NCBI GenBank assembly: GCA_050187415.1
Contig: JBFWXN010000002.1
Span: 62,001 to 126,000, forward strand
DNA from: Ga0077555 sp050187415
GTDB taxonomy: Bacteria; Pseudomonadota; Alphaproteobacteria; Rhizobiales; Hyphomicrobiaceae
Length of the DNA: 64,000 nt
Direction of reading: 5' to 3'
Position numbers and translations under genes: made by a program
In this document: positions 43,119 to 50,188 of the stretch, one piece after another
How positions within the stretch are numbered: position 1 is the first letter of the stretch
How the letters are laid out: each line of letters starts with the position of its first letter
The notes under the pieces: generated by a model
Database searches by the model: none
What the model saw: only the letters and a program-made list of their open reading frames with translations
Told to the model about the DNA's origin: nothing

Positions 43119-44081
43119 ATGGCCCCTATGCACGTCATTCACGGCTACGACCACCTTCCCGCCGGATTGCGTGGCGCGTCTCTGGCGATCGGCAACTTCG
43201 ACGGCGTTCATCGCGGACACCAGGCGCTGATCGCCAAGGCACGCGAGCGCGCCGCCGAGGCCAGCAGTCCCGGGGCGCCACATCTCGCCGGCGCGATGGT
43301 GTTCGAGCCGCATCCACGCGAGGTCTTCCACCCGGAGCGGTCGCATTTCCGCATCACCTCGCTGGAACGTAAGCTCGAGCTCTTCGAGCGCTACGGCCTG
43401 GACATGACGGTCGTCGTACCGTTTGGAGAACAGGTCGCAAAGCTTGATCCTGAGGCATTCGTGGAGCGGGTGCTGGTCGCGGGGCTCGGCGTCCGGCACG
43501 TTGTCGTCGGCTACGATTTCTTCTTTGGCAAGGGTCGGGGCGGCAGTGCGAGCGATCTGCAGCGCTTCGGCGATAGGCTGGGCTTCGGCGTCAGTATCGT
43601 CCCGCCGGTGGCCGAGGGCGGTGAGGTGTTCTCGTCGTCAGCGATCCGCGCCGAGATCGCGCAAGGCGACGTGGCCGGGGCGGCCACGATGATGGGCCAT
43701 TGGTGGACCGTAACGGGCGAAGTGGTCGGCGGGGCCAAGCTCGGCACGGGAATGGGGTTTCCAACCGCCAACCTATTGCTGCCTCGATCCACGCCGCTCG
43801 CCTACGGCATCTATGCGGTGTTTGTCGATACGCCCCTCGGACGTCGCCAGGGAGCAGCCTATCTCGGCACCCGGCCGACGTTCGACAACGGGCCGCCGGT
43901 GCTGGAGGTGTTCCTGTTCGATTTCGACGGCGATCTCTACGGGCGGCAGATCGAGGTGTCATTCGTCGAGTTCATCCGCCCCGATCGGCGCTTCGACGGC
44001 ATGGAGGCACTAATGGCGCAAATGGGCGAGGATTGCGACAAGGCGCGGCAGATCCTGTCCGCCGCGCCTCAGCATCCTTAG
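43119..44081 (+). CDS. ribF: Bifunctional riboflavin kinase/FAD synthetase
   Basis: Cytoplasmic enzyme of 320 residues that phosphorylates riboflavin to FMN and adenylates FMN to FAD. The N-terminal nucleotidyltransferase domain starts IGNFDGVHRGHQ (24-35) and contains FFFGKGRGGSA; the C-terminal flavokinase domain contains GMGFPTANL, followed by FLFDFDGDLYGRQIEVSF. Both domains look intact. The ATG at 43119 leaves three extra residues before the more typical MHVIHGYDHLP at 43128; either start is possible. Convergent with a hypothetical exported protein 52 bp downstream. Confidence 0.95.
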   Translation: MAPMHVIHGYDHLPAGLRGASLAIGNFDGVHRGHQALIAKARERAAEASSPGAPHLAGAMVFEPHPREVFHPERSHFRITSLERKLELFERYGLDMTVVVPFGEQVAKLDPEAFVERVLVAGLGVRHVVVGYDFFFGKGRGGSASDLQRFGDRLGFGVSIVPPVAEGGEVFSSSAIRAEIAQGDVAGAATMMGHWWTVTGEVVGGAKLGTGMGFPTANLLLPRSTPLAYGIYAVFVDTPLGRRQGAAYLGTRPTFDNGPPVLEVFLFDFDGDLYGRQIEVSFVEFIRPDRRFDGMEALMAQMGEDCDKARQILSAAPQHP

Positions 44082-44133
44082 TCGCCACCGTCGAGAGCCT
44101 GTGTCGAATGTCGCCCGGCGGGCTCGGCTGATC

Positions 44134-44742
44134 TTATCGGGTCGGGTTCGCCTGGGACAGGCGCTGACCGGGTCGAACAGCCTGTTGGCGCAGCTCGATA
44201 TCGAGCGTCTGATCGACGAACGTGCCGTTCAGGTCGTCGTGGATGCGCAGCACCACCTTGTAGCTGCCCTCCGGGAAAGTCAGGTGGTTCAGCATCAGGT
44301 CGCCATAGACCTGCGTCAGAGGCGCCGGGCCGGCTGAAGCTCGCGTCAGCGGAAGCTGCCAAGCGTTGTCGCGGACCGCAACCGTCTGGCCTTGGCTGTT
44401 CCGGACCAGAATATCGACCGACATCGAGGCGCGGATATTACCGTTCTCGAAGCGCGTCGCCAGATTGGTCGGCTCGAAGTAGATGTGGAAGGGCGTGCCT
44501 GGCGCGATCACGTTCGAGCGGGCTTGGAACTGGCCGAAGCCGGTCGCTGCAGCCTGCGTCAGTGAGATGCGGCGGATTCCAATGCTGTTCGAAGTCGTAC
44601 CATCGGTCGACGCGGTTTGCGTGCCGGCAGCGTTCTGCTTGGCGGCGAGATCCAGCCTGACGGCAAAGTTGCCGGTGGCGGCTGCGATGGTGGAGAGGAC
44701 GAGAAAGCCTGCTCCGAGGAGGATGCCGAATTTGCCTTTCAT
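44134..44742 (-). CDS. Membrane-anchored or exported protein of unknown function
   Basis: A 202-residue protein with an N-terminal hydrophobic segment (GILLGAGFLVLSTIAAATGN, about 5-24) that could be an anchor or a signal, then a Gln/Thr-rich stretch and a beta-rich domain (FHIYFEPTNLATRFENGNIR, SVDILVRNSQGQTV, GSYKVVLRIHDDLNGTFVDQ) that looks like an immunoglobulin-type sandwich. I do not recognise the family. GGGAG eight bases before ATG 44742 supports the start over the longer opening. Alone in its direction, convergent with RibF, so probably its own transcript. Confidence 0.65.
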   Translation of the reverse strand: MKGKFGILLGAGFLVLSTIAAATGNFAVRLDLAAKQNAAGTQTASTDGTTSNSIGIRRISLTQAAATGFGQFQARSNVIAPGTPFHIYFEPTNLATRFENGNIRASMSVDILVRNSQGQTVAVRDNAWQLPLTRASAGPAPLTQVYGDLMLNHLTFPEGSYKVVLRIHDDLNGTFVDQTLDIELRQQAVRPGQRLSQANPTR

Positions 44743-44922
44743 GACGCGTGCTCCCGTGTGGCCGAATGGCGGCAATCAGTTCGTTGAAGACATTCGTATA
44801 GGCAAATCGAACGATGTTCAATACCGGATCGCAGCGGGTCGGATCACAAGCGCGTGAATTTCGGATCAATCCGTATCGTTAATTCCAAACGACCGGCAGC
44901 GCAGATCTGAGCGCCGGGTCAC

Positions 44923-45591
44923 TCATCTGGGCACGAACTCCCAGACGGCGGTGCGTTTGATCTCGGCATCTTCCAGCTCGCGAGTGACAGGAACGCCAAA
45001 CTCGGCGAGCTTCTTGAAGCGGTCGCGCGGAAAGTAGCTGCGGCCGGGATCGCCGATCAGCACGCGCGCGCCGGTTCGAGCCGCGCTCGAGATGAAGGCG
45101 AGGACCCGATCGGCAAGATCGCGTTCGTAGAATAGATCGCCGACCAACAGCGCCGAAAACCGCGCGTCGGGCACTCCGCCGAGCAGGTCCTGATCGGTAG
45201 TCTCGATGGCGCAGGAATTGCTCGCGGCATTCAATGCACATGCGGCCAAGGCGACCGCATCGATATCGGCGGCGACGACGGATCGTGCGCCGGCCTTGAT
45301 CGCCGCGATGCCCGTCAGCCCGGAGCCGGCGCCAAGGTCGAGGACGTCTCGGTCGGCGACAAGGGTGGGATGATCGAGAAGATGGCGCGCCAAGGCTTGT
45401 CCACCGGCCCAGGCAAAAGCCCAGTATGGCGGCGGCACATTCATTTCGCCGAGTTCTTCCTCCGTTTTGCGCCAGATCGGAAGCGATTCTTCCGCCAGAT
45501 GCAGCCGGATCTCGGGAACGAGCGGCGGCGTCAGAAGTCGCGTGTTCTCTTGGATGAAGCGGAACCAATTCGCCCGATCGAAATCCGTCAT
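44923..45591 (-). CDS. METTL20-like protein lysine methyltransferase (EtfB-type), copy 2 of tandem pair
   Basis: A 222-residue class I SAM methyltransferase. VPEIRLHLAEESLPIWRKTE then PPYWAFAWAGGQALARHLLD (54-73), the SAM loop DLGAGSG (85-91) and the post-II motif LLVGDLFYE match the bacterial METTL20 group, which methylates lysines of electron-transfer flavoprotein beta. It overlaps the upstream paralog by four bases (45588-45591), so the two are translated together. Of the pair this copy has the more canonical DLFYE motif and is the better candidate for the ETF-beta enzyme. Confidence 0.82.
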   Translation of the reverse strand: MTDFDRANWFRFIQENTRLLTPPLVPEIRLHLAEESLPIWRKTEEELGEMNVPPPYWAFAWAGGQALARHLLDHPTLVADRDVLDLGAGSGLTGIAAIKAGARSVVAADIDAVALAACALNAASNSCAIETTDQDLLGGVPDARFSALLVGDLFYERDLADRVLAFISSAARTGARVLIGDPGRSYFPRDRFKKLAEFGVPVTRELEDAEIKRTAVWEFVPR

Positions 45592-46295
45592 CGGTCGACC
45601 ATCGCGCGGCCTGAGGCCCGCGGCTCGCGGCGAGCGAGACTGGAGCGCCAGACCCGCCCGACTTTAGCGTCCTCGTCGTGAAGCGCAGGCGTCAGCGGTG
45701 CGTCGTAGCGGACAACCTCTTCGAATCCACGCGCGGGGCGGCGAGCCGACAGGCGGTCGCCGACGATGACCGGCAATCCCGTGGCGACGGCTCGCTCGAT
45801 AAACCCAACCACCCGAATGGCCAGTTCCGGCTCGTAGACGAGGTCCGAGATCAAGATCACATCGACGGTTGGGACGGTGGCCAGGCAATCGACGGTCGAC
45901 GGCGTAATGAGCGAGCCCAGATCATTGGTAGCGGCGTTCATCGCGATGACAGCAGCCGCCACCGGATCGATGTCGACCGCCAGAACGCTGGTTGCACCTG
46001 CCTTGGCAGCCGCGATCGCAGCGATGCCCGACCCTGCGCCGATATCCGCCACGCGCAGTCCGCGAACGATTTCTGGATTGTCGAGGATGTATCGCGCCAT
46101 GGCCTGCCCGCCCGGCCAGGCGAAGGCCCAATAGGGCGGATAAACCGAAAGCCCGGGATGCTGCTCCTCGAAACGACGGGCCGCCGTAAAAACGGCTTGA
46201 GCATCGTCGGCGAGCCGCAGCCGGATCTCGGGCACCAGCGCCGCATTTTGCTCGCAGGTCAGCGATATCGCAAAAGCAGCGAGATCGACGGTCAT
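45588..46295 (-). CDS. METTL20-like methyltransferase, copy 1 of tandem pair
   Basis: A 235-residue paralog of the next gene, with the same order of motifs: VPEIRLRLADDAQAVF, PPYWAFAWPGGQAMARYILD (53-72), SAM loop DIGAGSG (84-90) and post-II ILISDLVYEPE. The N-terminus lacks the NTRLLTPPL element of copy 2 and has a cysteine (TCEQNAA) instead. ATG 46295 is used because the upstream part of the frame is not conserved-looking; the ribosome site is weak. Sequence divergence with intact motifs suggests a different protein target. It lies 22 bp after the EVE gene, so EVE, copy 1 and copy 2 form one minus-strand operon. Confidence 0.78.
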   Translation of the reverse strand: MTVDLAAFAISLTCEQNAALVPEIRLRLADDAQAVFTAARRFEEQHPGLSVYPPYWAFAWPGGQAMARYILDNPEIVRGLRVADIGAGSGIAAIAAAKAGATSVLAVDIDPVAAAVIAMNAATNDLGSLITPSTVDCLATVPTVDVILISDLVYEPELAIRVVGFIERAVATGLPVIVGDRLSARRPARGFEEVVRYDAPLTPALHDEDAKVGRVWRSSLARREPRASGRAMVDR

Positions 46296-46317
46296 GCGTC
46301 TTCGACGTGTTGGCGGC

Positions 46318-46908
46318 TCACCTGATGCTCTCCGGATCAAGGCCTGCCATGCGGCAAACCTCGTTCCATTCGGCCTTGGTCACGGGCTGAACGGAGAGCC
46401 GCATGGAGGTGACGAGATGCATTTCGTCCAGCTTTCGATTGTTTTTCGCATCCGCCAGCGAGACTGGCTTCGGCAGGTCGGCAACGGCGACGACGTCGAC
46501 ACACTCCCACGTGCCTGTGGTGTCCTCCGGGTCCGGATGGGCCAGCGCGGCAACACGGGCGATGCCCACAATCTCTTTGCCGATGTTGGAGTGATAGAAG
46601 AACGCAAGGTCACCGAGCCGCATCGCCCGCATGTTGTTGCGGGCGAGAAAATTCCTCACGCCTGTCCACGGCTCGCCAATTTTACCCTTGTTCTTCAGAT
46701 CATCCCACGAAAATACGTCGGGCTCGGATTTCATGAGCCAATAGCCGGTCGAGACGATCGGCGCCGGCGCCTTGCGGGCCGTTGCCGGCTTCTTCGCGCT
46801 TTTCTTGGTCGCCCCGGCCCTTCTCTGGCCAGGCGACTTGAGTGGCGACCCGGATGGCGACGTCAGAGATGGCTTCTGCTTCGAGCTTGAGGCGCGCTTC
46901 GCTGGCAT
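46318..46908 (-). CDS. EVE domain protein with basic N-terminal extension
   Basis: A 196-residue protein. The last 145 residues form an EVE domain (GYWLMKSEPDVFSWDDLK start, TGVRNFLARNNMRAMRLGDL, AFFYHSNIGKEIVGIARVAA), a PUA-like fold that binds modified bases, and a KLDEMHLVTSMRLSVQPVTK end. Before it is a 50-residue Lys/Pro/Ser/Ala-rich stretch (AGATKKSAKKPATARKAP) that resembles histone tails and probably binds nucleic acid. EVE proteins recognise modified DNA or RNA; no restriction partner is encoded nearby, so a housekeeping RNA or nucleotide role is likelier than defence. Upstream of the methyltransferase pair. Confidence 0.85.
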   Translation of the reverse strand: MPAKRASSSKQKPSLTSPSGSPLKSPGQRRAGATKKSAKKPATARKAPAPIVSTGYWLMKSEPDVFSWDDLKNKGKIGEPWTGVRNFLARNNMRAMRLGDLAFFYHSNIGKEIVGIARVAALAHPDPEDTTGTWECVDVVAVADLPKPVSLADAKNNRKLDEMHLVTSMRLSVQPVTKAEWNEVCRMAGLDPESIR

Positions 46909-46990
46909 GTGTTAACCGACGGCTTGAGTTTCAGGATGCCGTTTGCTGCGATCTAGCACCCGGCATACGGCGCCGGCAATCGATCCAGGT

Positions 46991-47953
46991 TCACTCCAGC
47001 TTGATATTCGCGGTCTTGATCACCTTTCCCCAGCGCTCCTGCTCGGCTTTCTGGAAAACGGCCAGTTCTGCGGGCGTCGAGCGAGTCACGGTTAACCCCT
47101 GTGCGAAAAGCAGCGCTTTGATTTCAGGCTTTTGCAGGATCGACTGAAGGGCGGCGGAAATCTTCTCCGTGATGGGCTCCGGCATGCCTGCGGGTCCCCA
47201 GAGCGCATACCAGGTACCGACATCGAAACCGGAATAGCCGAGTTCGGCGATGGTCGGCAGGTCGGGGGCTTGTTCCATCCGCCGGATCCCCGTCGTCGCC
47301 AACGCTTTCAGCTTTCCGGCTTTGATGTACGGCAGCGACTGCGAAGGGTTGTTGAACATGAGCTGGACGTGGCCGCCAAGTAAGTCGTTTACGGCGGGCG
47401 CGCCACCCGCGTAAGGCACGTGCAGCAGATCAATGCCTGCGATTTGCTTGAACATTTCGACCGACAGATGTGTCGGTGCACCGATGCCGCCAGCCGAGGC
47501 AAAGGCGATGCTGCCGGGCTTGGCCTTTGCTGCCGAGACCAGCTCCTGGATGCTGTTTGGTGCAAATGACGGGTGCGCAACGACGATCAACTTGTACTCG
47601 AAGACGCGGCCGATCGGCGTGAAGTCTTTGTACAGGTCGTAGCCCACAGACTTGTAGAGTAACGGATTGATGACCATCGAGGATGCGTGCAGCAGCAGCG
47701 TGTAGCCGTCGGCCTGCGCCTTGGCGACGAATTGCGCCGCGATGCTGCCGTTGGCTCCCGCGCGGTTCTCAGCGACCACCGGATGGCCCCACAGCACTTG
47801 CATCTGCTCGCCAAGCTTGCGAGCCACAAGGTCGGTCGGTCCGCCAGCCGGATAAGGCACGACGATGTGGACAGGCTTCGAAGGATAGTCTTGCGCCGAG
47901 GCGGGGGAGATGAGCGCGAGGACGGCGCTCACGAGCAAGGCAATACGCACCAT
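46991..47953 (-). CDS. Bug/TctC-type tricarboxylate transporter binding protein (orphan)
   Basis: A 320-residue periplasmic protein with a signal peptide (MVRIALLVSAVLALISPASA, cleaved near 20) and the Bug fold: YPSKPVHIVVPYPAGGPTDL at the start, VVAENRAGANGSIAAQFVAK, and the ligand-pocket loops. These proteins bind dicarboxylates, tricarboxylates, aromatic acids or amino acids. No TctA or TctB membrane partner is encoded in the window, as with most of the many Bug paralogs in proteobacteria. GGAG eight bases before ATG 47953. Confidence 0.9.
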   Translation of the reverse strand: MVRIALLVSAVLALISPASAQDYPSKPVHIVVPYPAGGPTDLVARKLGEQMQVLWGHPVVAENRAGANGSIAAQFVAKAQADGYTLLLHASSMVINPLLYKSVGYDLYKDFTPIGRVFEYKLIVVAHPSFAPNSIQELVSAAKAKPGSIAFASAGGIGAPTHLSVEMFKQIAGIDLLHVPYAGGAPAVNDLLGGHVQLMFNNPSQSLPYIKAGKLKALATTGIRRMEQAPDLPTIAELGYSGFDVGTWYALWGPAGMPEPITEKISAALQSILQKPEIKALLFAQGLTVTRSTPAELAVFQKAEQERWGKVIKTANIKLE

Positions 47954-48056
47954 CGTGTCATCTCCGTTTACGCGCCCCAAACGGCATCGCGAAAAGCTGA
48001 GGCTACGTCTCGATCACGAGCCGAGTCCAGCTTCCCGGAAGCGCCGGCTCGACAAG

Positions 48057-48806
48057 TCACGGTGCGGCCAGTCTCTGCAGCGTCGCAAGCGTGGATCTGT
48101 CGAGACGGCCGTCGACGCGAGCGGGCCGGAAATGCCGCTGAAAAGCCGTCAGCACCAAGCCGGTCGCAGCGTCTAGGACGCCCGTTTGCTCGACTCCGTA
48201 ACCGTAAGAACGCAACAAAGCTTGTGCGAGCCCAACATCGCCGTGGCGTGCGCCTGCTGGATGTCCCGGGTCACCTTGGTCGACAGAGACGGGCGGGAGC
48301 CAGTGTCCCACCCCCGAAAGCCAAAGGCGTCGCCAATCGAACTTTTCACCGGGGTCGGGCTTGCGTGACGGCGCGACGTCGGAATGGGCGAGAACGCGTT
48401 CCGGACGGATGCCCCAGCGTGTGATCACATCGGCGCCCAAAGCCACGACGGCCGCCATCTGAACGTCGGGGAACTGCGGATAACCGTAATCGTGACCGGG
48501 GTTGTGGATCTCGAAACCGACGGAGCACGAGTTGATGTCGGTCTCCCCGGCCCATACCGCGACGCCGGCATGCCAGGCACGGACCCGCTCGGGCACCATT
48601 TGGGTGATGCGGCCATCGGTATCGATGACGTAGTGGCACGATACCCTGGATTCGGGGCGTGAGAGCCAGTCGATCGCGCGCGCGCACGACGGCATGCCGG
48701 TATAGTGAAGGAGGAGCATGTCGGGCGAGCCGACACCGCGCCTGGGTTCCCAGCACGGAGACGGATGGACGTCGGCGACCAGGGCGGAGTCGCGTGCGAA
48801 CGTCAC
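48057..48806 (-). CDS. N-acetylmuramoyl-L-alanine amidase (AmiD-like) with peptidoglycan-binding domain
   Basis: A 249-residue amidase_2 protein. Zinc ligands appear in MLLLHYTGMPS, the mid-domain WHAGVAVW and VLAHSDVAPSRKPDPG, followed by a C-terminal peptidoglycan-binding_1 domain (AQALLRSYGYGVEQTGVLDA, LTAFQRHFRPARVDGRLDRS). It cleaves the lactyl-amide bond of muropeptides. No signal peptide is visible, so it may act on recycled anhydro-muropeptides in the cytoplasm or leave by another route. The start is a GTG whose bases overlap the DjlA stop (GTGA at 48803-48806), with AGAGGGG just upstream. Confidence 0.88.
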   Translation of the reverse strand: MTFARDSALVADVHPSPCWEPRRGVGSPDMLLLHYTGMPSCARAIDWLSRPESRVSCHYVIDTDGRITQMVPERVRAWHAGVAVWAGETDINSCSVGFEIHNPGHDYGYPQFPDVQMAAVVALGADVITRWGIRPERVLAHSDVAPSRKPDPGEKFDWRRLWLSGVGHWLPPVSVDQGDPGHPAGARHGDVGLAQALLRSYGYGVEQTGVLDAATGLVLTAFQRHFRPARVDGRLDRSTLATLQRLAAP

Positions 48807-49501
48807 AAGCCCCTCTCTCGTGCCAGCGTCTCGTAGGCGACATTGATGGCGGCCAGTGTTCGCTCGGCGATGGTCACGAACTCCGCCGGCACGCCGCGAC
48901 CGATCAACCGATCGGGATGGTGCTCCACGACGAGCTTGCGATAGCGGGCTTTGATCTCGGCCGCCGTTGCCGCGGGCGTCAGGCCAAGCGTCGTGTAGGG
49001 GTTTGCTTCCGCAGCGACGAAGAGCGATCGAACCCAGGTGAATTCGCTTTCGGTCAGCCCAACGATCCGGGCGACGTCGGCCAGATAGAGATCTTCCTTT
49101 TCGTGGAGGATGCCATCTGCCGCTGCTATGACGAACAGTCCTTCCAGCACGTCGAGACGCAGTTCCGGGTCGTCCGCCAGGAGCACGCCGATCTCGCGAG
49201 CGTAGTGCTCGTATCCGACGGTGTCCTGCTTGGCGAGATCGAACACCCGGCGCACGTTCGCTTCGTCGCTTTGCGGAAACGTGCACACGCGGCGGAATGC
49301 TTCGACCTCATCGCGGGTCACGATCCCGTCCGATTTCGCCATTTTCGCCGACAACGCAATGATCGCGATCGTGAACGCGACGCCTGTCGGTCGGTCGGCG
49401 CGCTTGTCGGTATCGATTCCCAGTACGCGCAGGTAGGGCACGATCGCGTCGAATCGCACGGCTGCTGCGGCTGCGTTAGAGATCGTTTGCCAAATCGTCA
49501 T
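48803..49501 (-). CDS. DjlA-like co-chaperone: TerB-like domain plus J domain
   Basis: A 232-residue protein. Residues about 35-150 form a TerB/DjlA-type helical domain (AFTIAIIALSAKMAKSDGIV, FVIAAADGILHEKEDLYLA), and 165-232 a J domain with HPD in VVEHHPDRLIG. J-domain proteins stimulate DnaK; DjlA in E. coli controls capsule and envelope signalling. There is no obvious N-terminal membrane helix here. The gene is tied to the AmiD-like amidase by a four-base GTGA overlap, and its ATG sits six bases behind a TAGAAT box, so it may be leaderless. Confidence 0.88.
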   Translation of the reverse strand: MTIWQTISNAAAAAVRFDAIVPYLRVLGIDTDKRADRPTGVAFTIAIIALSAKMAKSDGIVTRDEVEAFRRVCTFPQSDEANVRRVFDLAKQDTVGYEHYAREIGVLLADDPELRLDVLEGLFVIAAADGILHEKEDLYLADVARIVGLTESEFTWVRSLFVAAEANPYTTLGLTPAATAAEIKARYRKLVVEHHPDRLIGRGVPAEFVTIAERTLAAINVAYETLARERGL

Positions 49502-49507
49502 CGTATA

Positions 49508-49537
49508 ATTCTAACGCGAAGTGCCACCGCCGGTCCA
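49508..49537 (-). promoter_or_regulatory. Predicted leaderless promoter of djlA
   Basis: On the minus strand TGGACC (49537-49532), an 18-base spacer and TAGAAT (49513-49508) precede the ATG (49501) with six bases between. The seventh base after the -10, the usual +1, is the A of ATG, so the mRNA would have no 5' leader. No Shine-Dalgarno sequence is present upstream, which agrees. Confidence 0.45.
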
Positions 49538-49693
49538 CGTCGTCCGCTCGGCCTGTGGCCCTTTGACCGCGATCGGCGCCGATCGCCGCCAAATGCGAAG
49601 ATTGGGCACAAAGTGGCCGATATTTGCCATTCTTCTGCCCGATATGCGCCGTTGCGCGATGATCCGAAGGCGCAGGAAGGCTGTGACTGCCCG

Positions 49694-50161
49694 ATGGACG
49701 TGATTGAGCCGGACACTTTCCGCATTTCGAGCTGGGATCTGCTCGTCGGAGCGCTGGCCCTGACGCTGTTTGCGAGCGCTGCATGGAGCGGGTCCGGGCA
49801 ATCTGTGTTCGGCGTGTGGCAGCACCCCGAAAACGGCAGCCGGATCGAGGTCTATCCGTGTCAACTCGGAAAGGCATGCATCAGGATCGTCGTAACCGGC
49901 GACGGCCAGCAACACGACGACAAGAATTTGCAGCCTGAGCTCCGGACACGGCCGATCATCGGTCTTACCATCATGAGTGGAGCGGGCCGCACGGACGACG
50001 GCGGCTGGTCCGGCCGCCTTTACAATCGCACGGACGGACAATTCTACGACGGCTACCTGGCGCCGGTCGGCACCGACAAGCTGAAGCTGACCGGATGCGC
50101 CATGGTAGTGCTCTGCCGATCGATGATCTGGCAGCGTGTGCCGAAATCCGGTCCGTCGTAG
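49694..50161 (+). CDS. DUF2147-like exported protein
   Basis: A 155-residue protein with an N-terminal hydrophobic segment (LLVGALALTLFASAAWSGS, about 16-34) followed by a DUF2147-type domain (SVFGVWQHPENGSRIEVYPC, then GRLYNRTDGQFYDGYLAPV). DUF2147 members are small periplasmic proteins of unknown function that often bind lipid-like molecules. The long frame from 48659 is mostly shadow; ATG 49694 opens the protein, with AGGAAGG 13-16 bases upstream, rather far. Internal GTG 49700 is another possibility. Divergent from djlA. Confidence 0.7.
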   Translation: MDVIEPDTFRISSWDLLVGALALTLFASAAWSGSGQSVFGVWQHPENGSRIEVYPCQLGKACIRIVVTGDGQQHDDKNLQPELRTRPIIGLTIMSGAGRTDDGGWSGRLYNRTDGQFYDGYLAPVGTDKLKLTGCAMVVLCRSMIWQRVPKSGPS

Positions 50162-50188
50162 CGCCCCGCATGCAGCCGGCGAATCCTG

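Noticed and set aside
46318..46908. EVE domain as part of a defence or modified-DNA restriction system
   Set aside because: No nuclease, McrBC-like or methylase partner is adjacent; the operon partners are METTL20-like protein methyltransferases.
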